Shown: piece by piece, positions 40,385 to 48,040 of the stretch
Numbering within the stretch: position 1 is the first letter of the stretch
How the letters are laid out: the number at the start of each line of letters is the position of its first letter
NCBI GenBank assembly: GCA_021850485.1
Contig: JAJZLY010000029.1
Span: 1-64,000, forward strand
Direction of reading: 5' to 3'
Source of the DNA: Bacillota bacterium
Lineage (GTDB): Bacteria; Bacillota; Sulfobacillia; JAJZYS01; JAJZLH01
DNA: 64,000 nt
The notes under the pieces: generated by a model
Seen by the model: the letters and a program-made list of their open reading frames with translations, nothing else
The model's database searches: none
What the model was told of the DNA's origin: nothing
Position numbers and translations under genes: made by a program

Positions 40385-41049
40385 CCGGACCGGAGGAGGT
40401 CCGGTCCGCCCCAGACCTGCCTTTCATTCATCGGTACCAGGAAGGCTCCGGCAGCGGGCCAAAAACCACCTTTTTGTTGCTGCACGGCACCGGCGGCGAC
40501 GAGCGAGATCTCTTTCCGCTGGCCCAGCGTCTGATCCCAGGAGCCAACCTGCTCGGCGTGCGGGGGAAGGTCCTAGAAGACGGCATGGCCCGGTATTTTC
40601 GGCGGCTGACCGAGGGCGTCTTCGATGAACGAGACCTGATCGGACGGGCGGCCGAGCTGGCCGCGTTTGTCCCGGCCGCCGCTCTAGTTCATCACTTCGA
40701 CGCCGATCGCGTCTTCGCACTCGGTTACTCGAACGGGGCCAACATGGCGGCGGCCCTGCTCCTGCTCCACCCGCATCTACTGCAAGGAGGCATCTTGTTC
40801 CGGACCATGATGCCGCTGACGGCGCCTGTCCCAGTGGATCTGACCGGTACCGCCGTCTTGCTCAGCCAGGGTGAGCGCGACCCGTTTGTCACGAGGCAGC
40901 GGGCCGAGGAGTTGGCCCGAGCGCTCGAAACGTGCGGCGCGACGGTGACAGTTAAGTGGCAGCAGTCCGGCCACGGCCTGACTGAAGCCGACCTGAGCGA
41001 CGCCAGCAACTGGCTGGCCGATATCCGACAGGACAGAACCGGCGCCTAG
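40381..41049 (+). CDS. MhqD-like carboxylesterase (alpha/beta hydrolase)
   Basis: A 222-residue hydrolase of the phospholipase/carboxylesterase type: oxyanion HGTGGDERDLFPLAQRL, nucleophile Ser in ALGYSNGANMA, Asp in SQGERDPFV and His in QQSGHGLTEAD. It starts at the ATGA overlap with the dioxygenase gene, so it is co-translated. Together they likely degrade quinone-type aromatic stress compounds. The Asp and His assignments follow the family order. Confidence 0.9.
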   Translation: MTGPEEVRSAPDLPFIHRYQEGSGSGPKTTFLLLHGTGGDERDLFPLAQRLIPGANLLGVRGKVLEDGMARYFRRLTEGVFDERDLIGRAAELAAFVPAAALVHHFDADRVFALGYSNGANMAAALLLLHPHLLQGGILFRTMMPLTAPVPVDLTGTAVLLSQGERDPFVTRQRAEELARALETCGATVTVKWQQSGHGLTEADLSDASNWLADIRQDRTGA

Positions 41050-41103
41050 GCGACAGAGGCGATCTGGCTTGGCAAGGCGGCTTCGATATGGCACAACGGA
41101 AGC

Positions 41104-42477
41104 ATGGCAGACGCATCCTACAATTCACCCGTCGACACCATCCGTCTGTCGGAACTGATTGGCGCTTTATCTCGCGCCCTTGACCTCACCGAGGGACAGG
41201 CCTTTGGCCATTCGCTCAGTTCCTGCCTGATCGGAATGCAACTGGCGCAAGCGATTGGGCTCGATCGTGAGTCCCGTTCTGCGCTTTTCTATGCGCTGTT
41301 GCTCAAGGATGCGGGCTGTTCGTCCAACGCGGCAATGGTGCAAGAGATGTTTCAAACGGACGATCTGGCGGCCAAGCGCGACCTGAAAATGATGGACTGG
41401 ACGCAGCCGCTGCAGGCGGTCCGCTTCGGCCTGTCTCTTGCCGGCCGTGGCCGAAGCGCCTGGACCCGCCTGATCCGGATCATCGCCTTGGCGCCCGGCG
41501 GCATGGCGCCGGCCCGCCAGATGTTCGCTGTCCGCTGTGAGCGGGGGGCGGATATCGTCCGCATGATGTCATTTCCGGAGACGACGGCACAGGCGATCCG
41601 GTCATTGGACGAACACTGGGATGGCCGGGGCTATCCTGCCGGCCTGACCGGGGAGCAAATTCCCCTGCTGGCCCGCATCGCTGGACTCAGCCAGACCGTG
41701 GAGATCTTTCGCAGCACAGTCGGCCGCATGGGCGCCATGGCCATGGTCCGTCGACGTAGCGGCAGCTGGTTTGACCCTGAGTTGGTGCGGGTGTTTTCGC
41801 GTTTGGCGGCCGAGGACGCGTTTTGGTCGCGGTTGGCATCCGATCGGCCCCAATTGATGGCGGCCGTGGCCGCTCTGGAGCCGCCAGAGGCTCCGGAAAT
41901 GGCGGATTCGCAGCGGGTCGATCAGGTGGCGCTTGCCTTCGCCCAGATTATCGATGCGAAATCCCCTTACACGTACCGTCACTCCGAAGGGGTCGCCAAA
42001 TACGCCGTGGCGATCGGACGCCAGTTGGACTTCTCGCCGGTGCAGGTGCGAGAGATGCACCTGGCGGGGTTGCTCCACGATATCGGCAAACTGGGCGTAC
42101 CGAACATGGTCCTGGACAAAGCGGGGCCGTTGACGCACGAGGAGATGGAGGTGATTCGCCGCCATCCGCGGTATTCCGAGGAGATCTTATCGGAGGTGGC
42201 TGCGTTCTCCAGTTTGGCTGAAGTGGCGGCGGTTCATCATGAACGGGTCGACGGCAAAGGGTATTATCGAGGGGTGGTGCTGGCGGACTTTCCGCAAGCC
42301 CATCGCACGCTGCCGGTAGCGGACATCTACGAGGCCTTGACGGCGGACCGGCCGTACCGCCAAGCGATGAGCCCGGATGCGGCCCTGGCTCTGTTGCATA
42401 AGGAGGCGGGCAGCGGCGTCTGCCCCCGGGCGGTGACTGCTTTGGAAGCGGCATTGAACAAGGGAGAGGTGGCCTGA
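41104..42477 (+). CDS. Tandem HD-GYP-type protein, N-terminal half degenerate
   Basis: A 457-residue protein with two HD-GYP-like halves. The C-terminal half (about 275-450) has SPYTYRHSEGVAKYAVAIG, the HD pair in LLHDIGKLGVP, HHERVDGKGYYRG and the closing DIYEALTADRPYR, so it should bind metals and may hydrolyse cyclic di-GMP, although GYP reads GYY. The N-terminal half keeps DEHWDGRGYPAGL but has LLKDAG where LLHDIG is expected, so a metal-ligand His is lost. It is cytoplasmic, with no sensor or TM region. The stop overlaps the next gene by one base. Confidence 0.85.
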   Translation: MADASYNSPVDTIRLSELIGALSRALDLTEGQAFGHSLSSCLIGMQLAQAIGLDRESRSALFYALLLKDAGCSSNAAMVQEMFQTDDLAAKRDLKMMDWTQPLQAVRFGLSLAGRGRSAWTRLIRIIALAPGGMAPARQMFAVRCERGADIVRMMSFPETTAQAIRSLDEHWDGRGYPAGLTGEQIPLLARIAGLSQTVEIFRSTVGRMGAMAMVRRRSGSWFDPELVRVFSRLAAEDAFWSRLASDRPQLMAAVAALEPPEAPEMADSQRVDQVALAFAQIIDAKSPYTYRHSEGVAKYAVAIGRQLDFSPVQVREMHLAGLLHDIGKLGVPNMVLDKAGPLTHEEMEVIRRHPRYSEEILSEVAAFSSLAEVAAVHHERVDGKGYYRGVVLADFPQAHRTLPVADIYEALTADRPYRQAMSPDAALALLHKEAGSGVCPRAVTALEAALNKGEVA

Positions 42478-42788
42478 TGGCTGAACTGGATAGCGGCGAC
42501 AAGGCCGAGGTGAAACGGCCGCTCGGCCGCCGAGTGTGGGCTGGCGGACTGATGATGGCGGCCGGACTGATCGTGTTGTTTTTGCCGGTGGTTCAGGTGC
42601 CTGGGTTCGGCGTGGTCACTGTCGCCCAAGCCCGCGGCATCTGCAGCGGCACCTTGGCGCCAGCAGTACCGATCCCTTCGGGCGCGGTCTGCGCCGGGCC
42701 GGCCGTCGCTTATGTCCTGGCTACCGCCATCTTCCTACTCGGGGTGGCACTGCTTTCTTGGGGCATCGCTAAGCCGCACCGAGATTGA
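42477..42788 (+). CDS. Small two-helix membrane protein, unrecognised
   Basis: A 103-residue protein with two transmembrane helices (AGGLMMAAGLIVLFLPVVQV and AVAYVLATAIFLLGVALLSW) joined by an outside loop that has two Cys (GICSGTLAP and GAVCAGPA), which could form a disulfide. It shares the TGATG junction with the HD-GYP gene, implying a functional link. No family is recognised. Confidence 0.7.
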   Translation: MAELDSGDKAEVKRPLGRRVWAGGLMMAAGLIVLFLPVVQVPGFGVVTVAQARGICSGTLAPAVPIPSGAVCAGPAVAYVLATAIFLLGVALLSWGIAKPHRD

Positions 42789-42812
42789 CAGGTGCCGGGC
42801 GCTGACGAACCA

Positions 42813-42838
42813 GGGGCTGGCCGATGTCGGCCAGCCCC
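42813..42838. terminator. Bidirectional terminator between convergent genes
   Basis: A perfect 12-bp stem, GGGGCTGGCCGA (42813-42824) with TCGGCCAGCCCC (42827-42838), two-base TG turn, followed by TCTTCATCT on the plus strand. Confidence 0.75.
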
Positions 42839-42869
42839 TCTTCATCTGCCGAGCGGGACGATGCACGCC

Positions 42870-43232
42870 TCAGCTCGCCGAATCGACCTGCTGTTGGTTC
42901 AAGCAGGCATGGCCGTCTTGAGGATCCGGTTTGATATAGGTGCGGCCCCAGTTTTCCACCGCCTGCATCACGCCCTGGAGAGCCACCCCAGCCGGAGTCA
43001 GCCGGTAGAGCGTGCGCGGCGGGAACACCGACTGCACCTCGCGCCCAACCACGCCGAGTGTCACCAATTCGTCCAGGCGCTGGCTGAGCGTGGCCGGGTT
43101 GCACCCGCCAACGGACCGGGAGAGTTCGTTAAAGCCGCGCGGCTCGTTGAGGAGTTCGCGCACGATGTGGAGTACCCACTTCTGCTGCAACACTCCGATG
43201 GCGGCGTGGACGGGGCAGAAATCATCGCTCAT
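42870..43232 (-). CDS. HxlR-family transcriptional regulator
   Basis: A 120-residue winged-helix protein: FCPVHAAIGVLQQKWVLHIVRELLNEPRGFNELSRSVGGCNPATLSQRLDEL with the near-N-terminal Cys of this family, which in some members (HypR, YodB) senses quinones or disulfide stress. It is divergent from yceI, and the promoter of yceI holds a CACTAT/ATAGTG repeat that is a likely binding site. The start at ATG 43232 has no clear ribosome-binding site. Confidence 0.88.
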   Translation of the reverse strand: MSDDFCPVHAAIGVLQQKWVLHIVRELLNEPRGFNELSRSVGGCNPATLSQRLDELVTLGVVGREVQSVFPPRTLYRLTPAGVALQGVMQAVENWGRTYIKPDPQDGHACLNQQQVDSAS

Positions 43233-43272
43233 GGACTGATCATAGACCGTCGGGACAAACTTTGCAAATCTA

Positions 43273-43301
43273 TTGCACTATGAAAATTATAGTGATATGA
43301 T
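43273..43301 (+). promoter_or_regulatory. yceI promoter with HxlR-type operator in the spacer
   Basis: TTGCAC (43273-43278), a 17-bp spacer and TATGAT (43296-43301) form the best -35/-10 pair in the window. CACTAT (43276-43281) and ATAGTG (43289-43294) are perfect inverted repeats with a 7-bp gap lying in the spacer, so a bound regulator would block polymerase. Confidence 0.75.
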
Positions 43302-43337
43302 CAGCCCGGACCGAACGTTGTCAGAGGAGGATTCAGA

Positions 43338-43850
43338 ATGGTTTGGGAATTCGACCCGGCCCATACGTCGGCGCAGTTTGCAGTCCGCCACCTTGGGATC
43401 ATGACGGTGCGCGGGCACATGAATCTGGTGCGGGGCCAACTGGAAACAGAAGGCGAGATGCCGACCAAGGCCGAGGTGGCGCTCGACCCGAAGTCGATCG
43501 ACACCCGTGAGCCGAACCGGGACACCCATCTGCGCTCCCCGGACTTTTTGCTGGCGGATCAGCACCCGGAGATCGTGTTCAAGTCAACGGGCATCTCGGG
43601 ACGCAGGGACAGCCTCAAGATCGTGGGAGAGTTGACCATCCGTGGTATCACCAAGCCGGTCGAGCTGACCGGGGAGATGACACCCGTGATTTCGGACCAC
43701 CGGGGCCTGCCTCGCTTTGGTGTCAGCGTGGAGACCACCATCGACCGCAAGGAGTTCGGCATGGAGTGGAACCACTTGGTGGACAACGCTCTGATGGTTG
43801 GAGACCAGGTGAAAATCTCGGTTGAGGGCGAAGTCTTCCAACCGCAGTGA
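43338..43850 (+). CDS. YceI-family protein
   Basis: A 170-residue lipocalin-like YceI protein without signal peptide: MVWEFDPAHTSAQFAVRHLGIMTVRGHM, LDPKSIDTREPNRDTHLRSPDFL, and the ending LVDNALMVGDQVKISVEGE. YceI barrels bind isoprenoid-type lipids such as polyprenyl chains. ATG 43338 is preceded by GAGGAGG. It is controlled, by inference, by the divergent HxlR regulator, as seen for other stress-induced YceI genes. Confidence 0.93.
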   Translation: MVWEFDPAHTSAQFAVRHLGIMTVRGHMNLVRGQLETEGEMPTKAEVALDPKSIDTREPNRDTHLRSPDFLLADQHPEIVFKSTGISGRRDSLKIVGELTIRGITKPVELTGEMTPVISDHRGLPRFGVSVETTIDRKEFGMEWNHLVDNALMVGDQVKISVEGEVFQPQ

Positions 43851-43874
43851 GCTGGACGAAACGCCTGTAAACCG

Positions 43875-43906
43875 CCGAGGCCGGCTTCCTAGGGAGCCGG
43901 CCTCGG
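43875..43906 (+). terminator. Terminator after yceI
   Basis: A perfect 12-bp stem, CCGAGGCCGGCT (43875-43886) with AGCCGGCCTCGG (43895-43906), and an 8-nt loop, followed by TCTGT. It also serves the convergent gpsA side. Confidence 0.75.
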
Positions 43907-43923
43907 TCTGTGCCAGGCACGGT

Positions 43924-44916
43924 TCACGGTCCGGTTTGATCCTCCCGGGTCAGGGGCCGGGCCAGCAGGCGCGCCACCTCGTCGCGCGGCTGACAGCCCT
44001 CGAACAAGATGTGCGCCAGCGAAGACGCGATCGGCATCTCGACAGCGGATCGTTCGGCCAATGCCAGCGCTGCTCGGGTGGCGAACACGCCTTCGTAGAC
44101 GTAGGGTGTGCGGTCCATCACCGTCTGCGGCGTCTCACCCCTGCCGATGGCCAAGCCCAGGGCCCGGTTTCGGCTGTGGTTGCTGGTGGCAGTGGCAAGC
44201 AGGTCTCCGAGTCCGGCCAGTCCTGCAAAGGTCATCGGCTGCGCCCCTTCGGCCACTCCCAGTCGAAAGATCTCGGCCAGCCCACGGGTGAGTAGCGCCG
44301 CCTTGACGTTGTCGCCCAGGCCGAGGCCGTCCAAGATGCCGGCGGCAATGGCCAAGACGTTTTTCAGAGCCCCGGCCAGTTCGACCCCCAGGCGGTCGGA
44401 AGAGGCGTATAGGCGAAAGGAGGGACAGGCCAGCAGATCCCGGGCCAAAGCGGCCATCGCTGCATCAGGATGGGCCACCACCACCGCCGTCGGTTTCAGT
44501 TGGCCAACCTCTTCGGCGTGGCTTGGGCCGGACAGCTGCACAAGGTCCACACCGACTGCCGCCGCCACCTCGCTCATCCGGAAGAGCGACGGCAGTGCCA
44601 AGCCCTTGGCCGTCGACACGGCCAGGGCGGACCCGAGCAGCGGCGCACTGCGAGACAAGGTGTCGGCCATCGCCTGCGAAGGTACGGCGAAAATGCTCAC
44701 CTCAGCCTCTGCCAAGGCCAGAGCTAGATCGCCCGTGACCGTCACCGCAGCCGGCAGCGTTACGCCGGGTAGGTACACGGGATTGGTGCGCGTCTCGGCC
44801 AGTTGGCGGGCCATCTCCGGCCGTCTGGCGTACAGCCAGGTGTCGTCTGCGCGCTGACCGTACAGAGCCGCCAGAGCAGTGCCAAAGCCACCGGCGCCGA
44901 TGATCGCGATCTTCAT
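43924..44916 (-). CDS. gpsA: Glycerol-3-phosphate dehydrogenase [NAD(P)+]
   Basis: A 330-residue enzyme making sn-glycerol 3-phosphate for phospholipids. Rossmann start MKIAIIGAGGFGTALAALYG, STAKGLALPSLFRMSEV, the catalytic Lys in ELAGALKNVLAIAAGI, and AGLGDLLATATSNHSRNRALG. It overlaps plsY by 4 nt (ATGA), so the two steps from dihydroxyacetone phosphate to lysophosphatidate share one operon, in the order plsY then gpsA. Confidence 0.97.
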   Translation of the reverse strand: MKIAIIGAGGFGTALAALYGQRADDTWLYARRPEMARQLAETRTNPVYLPGVTLPAAVTVTGDLALALAEAEVSIFAVPSQAMADTLSRSAPLLGSALAVSTAKGLALPSLFRMSEVAAAVGVDLVQLSGPSHAEEVGQLKPTAVVVAHPDAAMAALARDLLACPSFRLYASSDRLGVELAGALKNVLAIAAGILDGLGLGDNVKAALLTRGLAEIFRLGVAEGAQPMTFAGLAGLGDLLATATSNHSRNRALGLAIGRGETPQTVMDRTPYVYEGVFATRAALALAERSAVEMPIASSLAHILFEGCQPRDEVARLLARPLTREDQTGP

Positions 44917-45491
44917 CTACGCACCGTAAGTCGTGGCTCTTCGTGGGCCAGCAGACGGCGGATGTTGGGTGCATGGCGGATGAGCATCAGCAACCACAGG
45001 CCCAGCACCAGGATTCGACTGGGCGTCGAGGCCGGCAGGACCAGCAGGGTGATCAGGGCCCCTGTGGCACCAAGCAGGGCAGAACTGGACACGATGCGCG
45101 TGATCAGGAGCAGGCCCAAGAAGATCAAGACGGCTACCAGGGCGGCAAGCGGGCTGGTCAGGAGCAACACGCCGAGCGATACCGCCACCACCTTGCCACC
45201 GTGAAAGCGCAAGGTGAACGGGTAGGCGTGGCCGAGACCGGCGCCGAGGCCTCCCAACGCGAAACCCCACGGTCCGACCAAGACAAAGCCGATCATTGCC
45301 GCGCAAGCTCCCTTGCCCGCATCCAGCAACAGAACCAGAAGGCCCGCCAATGGGCCAAGCGCCCGATTCACATTGGTTGCCCCGATATTGCCGGAGCCGA
45401 CCTCCTGCAGACGGACGCCTTTCAGACTGGCCAGCAGCACGCCAAAGGGAATGGATCCGATCAGGTATCCGAACACGGCGCTCTGGACCAC
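44913..45491 (-). CDS. plsY: Glycerol-3-phosphate acyltransferase PlsY
   Basis: A 192-residue integral membrane acyltransferase with about five helices. Family motifs: GYLIGSIPFGVLLA, GSGNIGATNVNRALG (glycerol phosphate site) and GHAYPFTLRFHGGKVVAVSLGVLL, where the usual GGKGVA reads GGKVVA. It uses acyl-phosphate. GTG 45491 has GGGGGG 6 nt upstream; a longer frame upstream overlaps the carboxypeptidase gene and lacks homology. Confidence 0.95.
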   Translation of the reverse strand: MVQSAVFGYLIGSIPFGVLLASLKGVRLQEVGSGNIGATNVNRALGPLAGLLVLLLDAGKGACAAMIGFVLVGPWGFALGGLGAGLGHAYPFTLRFHGGKVVAVSLGVLLLTSPLAALVAVLIFLGLLLITRIVSSSALLGATGALITLLVLPASTPSRILVLGLWLLMLIRHAPNIRRLLAHEEPRLTVRR

Positions 45492-45516
45492 CCGAAGCCC
45501 CCCTCGTCGGGATCGA

Positions 45517-46716
45517 TCAGAAGAAAATCGCCAGCCTGTACAGAAATGGGAAAGCCGGCGGCAACAGTGCCGGTGTGTAAGTCTCGGTGCCGACCGTGAG
45601 GGTGATTCGGCCCGGCAGGCCCTGGCCCCCTGCCGTCGGCGCCCAGGTGACATGGACTGACGTCCCCTTGGCGCCCACCAAGAGCAACGGGTGGGCTAGG
45701 CGAAGCGGTACAGAGAAGCCAAACGGCAGGTGAGCCACGGCCACCACGGTGCCCGCCGCCAGCAGTGTGGTGGTGTAATGCCGGTTGACATAGGTGACAA
45801 GCTGCTGGATCGAGGAGAAAATCGGCCCGAATCCACCGGGACCGTCCAGATAGATGCCCACCAGAAGCGGGTGGCCGGGCAGGCTGGTGCGGATCGCCCA
45901 GTCCAGGTTGCGGCCGGATTGCGGTGTCCACCCGGTCTTTACCCCCAAGGTGCCGGGCACCCGGCTGAGCAGCTGGTTGAGATTGGTGACGGTACCGAGA
46001 TCCGGGATAAAGATCTGCTTGGTGCGCACGATTTGGGCGAACGTCGGATTGGCCAAGGCGCGCAGGGTCAGGCTCAATAGGTCCTGCGGCGAGCCCTGGT
46101 CGGCCGGCGAGAGTCCGGACGGATCTTGATAGGACAGATGGGTAAGGCCCCAGGCCCTGGCCTGGGCATTCATCTGGGCGACAAAGGCACTTTCACCGCC
46201 AGGGTACATGCTGGCCAGGATGGATGCGGCGTTGTCGGCCGAGGGCAGCATCATGGCGTAGAGCAGTTGCGCCACCGAGTACTGCTGGCCTGCCAGCACC
46301 TGCATCACGCTGTCACCTTGAGCCAGTTCCTGGCGCGACTGCAGCTGCTCGGCGGCAGTGATGGTGGTGGTGCGACCCAACGGATAATTGGCGGAGTTCA
46401 GCACGACCATTGCGGTCATGATCTTGGTCAAAGAGGCCAGCGGCCAGGGCGTCTGGGCGACAGCAGCGGCCAGGGTCGCACCGCCGAGGGAGAGCGCGTA
46501 GCGAGGCGTCGGGAAACTAGGTAGCGGGGTCGAGGTGGACGGACCCGGCAACGCTGCCAGGGACACTGGGGTGGCCTTGACCGGTACCTTGGCCACCCGG
46601 CCGACCACCAGGGAAGCGGCCGTTCCGAGCAGTACCAGGGCGATCAGCCAGCGAAAGAGGGTACGCGTGAAGATGGCCTCCCTAGGGGCAGTGCGCGCAT
46701 CACCAACAACGGTCAT
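45517..46716 (-). CDS. D-alanyl-D-alanine carboxypeptidase (DacA/DacF type)
   Basis: A 399-residue penicillin-binding serine peptidase, membrane-bound by an N-terminal helix (FRWLIALVLLGTAASLVVG). Active-site motifs: SLTK (Ser95, Lys98), SADN at 159-162 in place of the usual SxN spacing, and KTG at 260-262. A C-terminal beta-rich domain of about 100 residues follows. It trims the terminal D-Ala of peptidoglycan stem peptides outside the membrane. The last hydrophobic stretch resembles a weak amphipathic anchor. The start at ATG 46716 has only AGGGTAGG next to it. Confidence 0.9.
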   Translation of the reverse strand: MTVVGDARTAPREAIFTRTLFRWLIALVLLGTAASLVVGRVAKVPVKATPVSLAALPGPSTSTPLPSFPTPRYALSLGGATLAAAVAQTPWPLASLTKIMTAMVVLNSANYPLGRTTTITAAEQLQSRQELAQGDSVMQVLAGQQYSVAQLLYAMMLPSADNAASILASMYPGGESAFVAQMNAQARAWGLTHLSYQDPSGLSPADQGSPQDLLSLTLRALANPTFAQIVRTKQIFIPDLGTVTNLNQLLSRVPGTLGVKTGWTPQSGRNLDWAIRTSLPGHPLLVGIYLDGPGGFGPIFSSIQQLVTYVNRHYTTTLLAAGTVVAVAHLPFGFSVPLRLAHPLLLVGAKGTSVHVTWAPTAGGQGLPGRITLTVGTETYTPALLPPAFPFLYRLAIFF

Positions 46717-46794
46717 CCTACCCTATCGCCGCCTTTGGTGGCGACCGCGGCTCGAAGCTTCGCCCGATGGCATCGTGGCTTGGGACTCTGTGCC

Positions 46795-46861
46795 TTGACA
46801 GTGGCAGGAGAAAGAAGTACGGTACAAGAGTATTCGGAAGCCAATAGTTCGATATAGTATT
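46795..46861 (+). promoter_or_regulatory. Promoter/operator region of the MarR-efflux operon
   Basis: TTGACA (46795-46800), 17 bp, TACGGT (46818-46823) is one candidate promoter; TATAGT (46853-46858) is a second -10. The latter is bracketed by AATAGT (46843-46848) and AGTATT (46856-46861), a near-perfect inverted repeat that could be the MarR operator. Confidence 0.5.
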
Positions 46862-46901
46862 AAAGGCGAGGTGGACGGAGACGGCGGATGCCTACGACCT
46901 G

Positions 46902-47339
46902 ATGGAATTGGTAGGACGAGCTCGGAATCTGGTGCTCAAGCGCCTGCGTGCTTCCTGGGGGGAACTGCTGCCCGGCACCGATCTCAGTCTGGAAGAGGCG
47001 ATGGTGTTGTTCAGTCTGCGTCAATGCGACCAGACCACACCCGGTGAACTAGCTACCAGACACGAAGTGCCGAAGAGCACGATGACCGGGATCTTGGATC
47101 GCCTGGTGGACAAGGGACTGGTCCGAAGGTGGCCGGACGACGAAGATCGCCGCCAGGTGCACGTCTCGCTGGCTGAGGCGGGTCGGGACAAGAAGATCGA
47201 TCCACGGCAGATTGGCGAGCGGATCAAGGCGGAGTTTGCCCACGCCCTCTCCCGGCTGGCCCCCACTGACTTCGAAAAATTGGATCAAGGCCTCAACGCT
47301 CTGATCGATGCCTTGCACAAGGAGGACGAAGCGCGATGA
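46902..47339 (+). CDS. MarR-family transcriptional regulator
   Basis: A 145-residue winged-helix protein: ELATRHEVPKSTMTGILDRLVDKGLVRRWPDDEDRRQVHVSLAEAG holds the recognition helix and the wing with its DDRR-like basic tip. It is the first gene of an operon with an HlyD-like adaptor and an EmrB-like pump, overlapping the adaptor by 4 nt (ATGA). It probably represses the operon and is released by a drug or phenolic ligand, by analogy with EmrR. Confidence 0.9.
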   Translation: MELVGRARNLVLKRLRASWGELLPGTDLSLEEAMVLFSLRQCDQTTPGELATRHEVPKSTMTGILDRLVDKGLVRRWPDDEDRRQVHVSLAEAGRDKKIDPRQIGERIKAEFAHALSRLAPTDFEKLDQGLNALIDALHKEDEAR

Positions 47340-48028
47340 AAGGACTCGGCAGGACTCTGATGATTAACCTGGTGGTTTTGGTGGTGCTGGCTGGTGCAGC
47401 CTACATCGGCTACAGCTACTGGTATCAGGGCTACACCTATGTGACGACATCCAACGCCCAGGTCAGCGCGCCGATTGCCACCCTGTCGGCACCGGGTACC
47501 GGCGTGCTCACCAACTGGACGGTCTACCTCGGTGAACGGGTTAGCAAGGGTCAGCTGCTGGGAGACGTTGCCGTGACCAGTCATGCAACAGGCACCGCTA
47601 CCAGCGCCAGTGCCCCCGTGTCCACGCTGACTCAGATCCCAGTCAAGGCGACCAGCGCCGGAGTGATCGGCCAAGTCGACATCCCCAACGGATCAGCCGT
47701 GGAAGTGGGTCTACCACTGGCCAGCCTGGTCCAAACCAGCCAGCTGTATCTGATTGCCAACGTCGCCGAAACCTCCATCGCCAGCGTGCATATCGGCCAA
47801 AAGGCGACGATCACGGTCAGCGCCTACCCCAACCAGACCTTCACCGGCTATGTGTCCGAGATCGGACCGGCCACCGCCGGCAGCTTTTCGCTGCTGCCTA
47901 CGCAGAACACCACGACCGACTTCACGCCGGTCACCCAGGTGATCCCGGTGCTCATCCGCCTCGACTCCACCTTCGGTGACGCCCTGCGGGCCGGAGAGAG
48001 CGCCACGGTGCAGATTTCGATCCACTAG
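47336..48028 (+). CDS. HlyD/EmrA-like membrane fusion protein, short form
   Basis: A 230-residue adaptor: an N-terminal helix (LMINLVVLVVLAGAAYIGYSY), a split biotinyl-lipoyl domain (VTTSNAQVSAPIATLSAPGTGVLTNW, then PVKATSAGVIGQVDIPNGSAVE) and a beta-barrel (ANVAETSIASVHIGQKATITVSAYP). The long coiled coil that reaches an outer-membrane channel in Gram-negative EmrA is replaced by a short Ser/Thr/Ala linker, as expected in a cell without an outer membrane. It works with the DHA2 pump next door. Confidence 0.88.
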   Translation: MKGLGRTLMINLVVLVVLAGAAYIGYSYWYQGYTYVTTSNAQVSAPIATLSAPGTGVLTNWTVYLGERVSKGQLLGDVAVTSHATGTATSASAPVSTLTQIPVKATSAGVIGQVDIPNGSAVEVGLPLASLVQTSQLYLIANVAETSIASVHIGQKATITVSAYPNQTFTGYVSEIGPATAGSFSLLPTQNTTTDFTPVTQVIPVLIRLDSTFGDALRAGESATVQISIH

Positions 48029-48040
48029 GAGGGTGCGACC

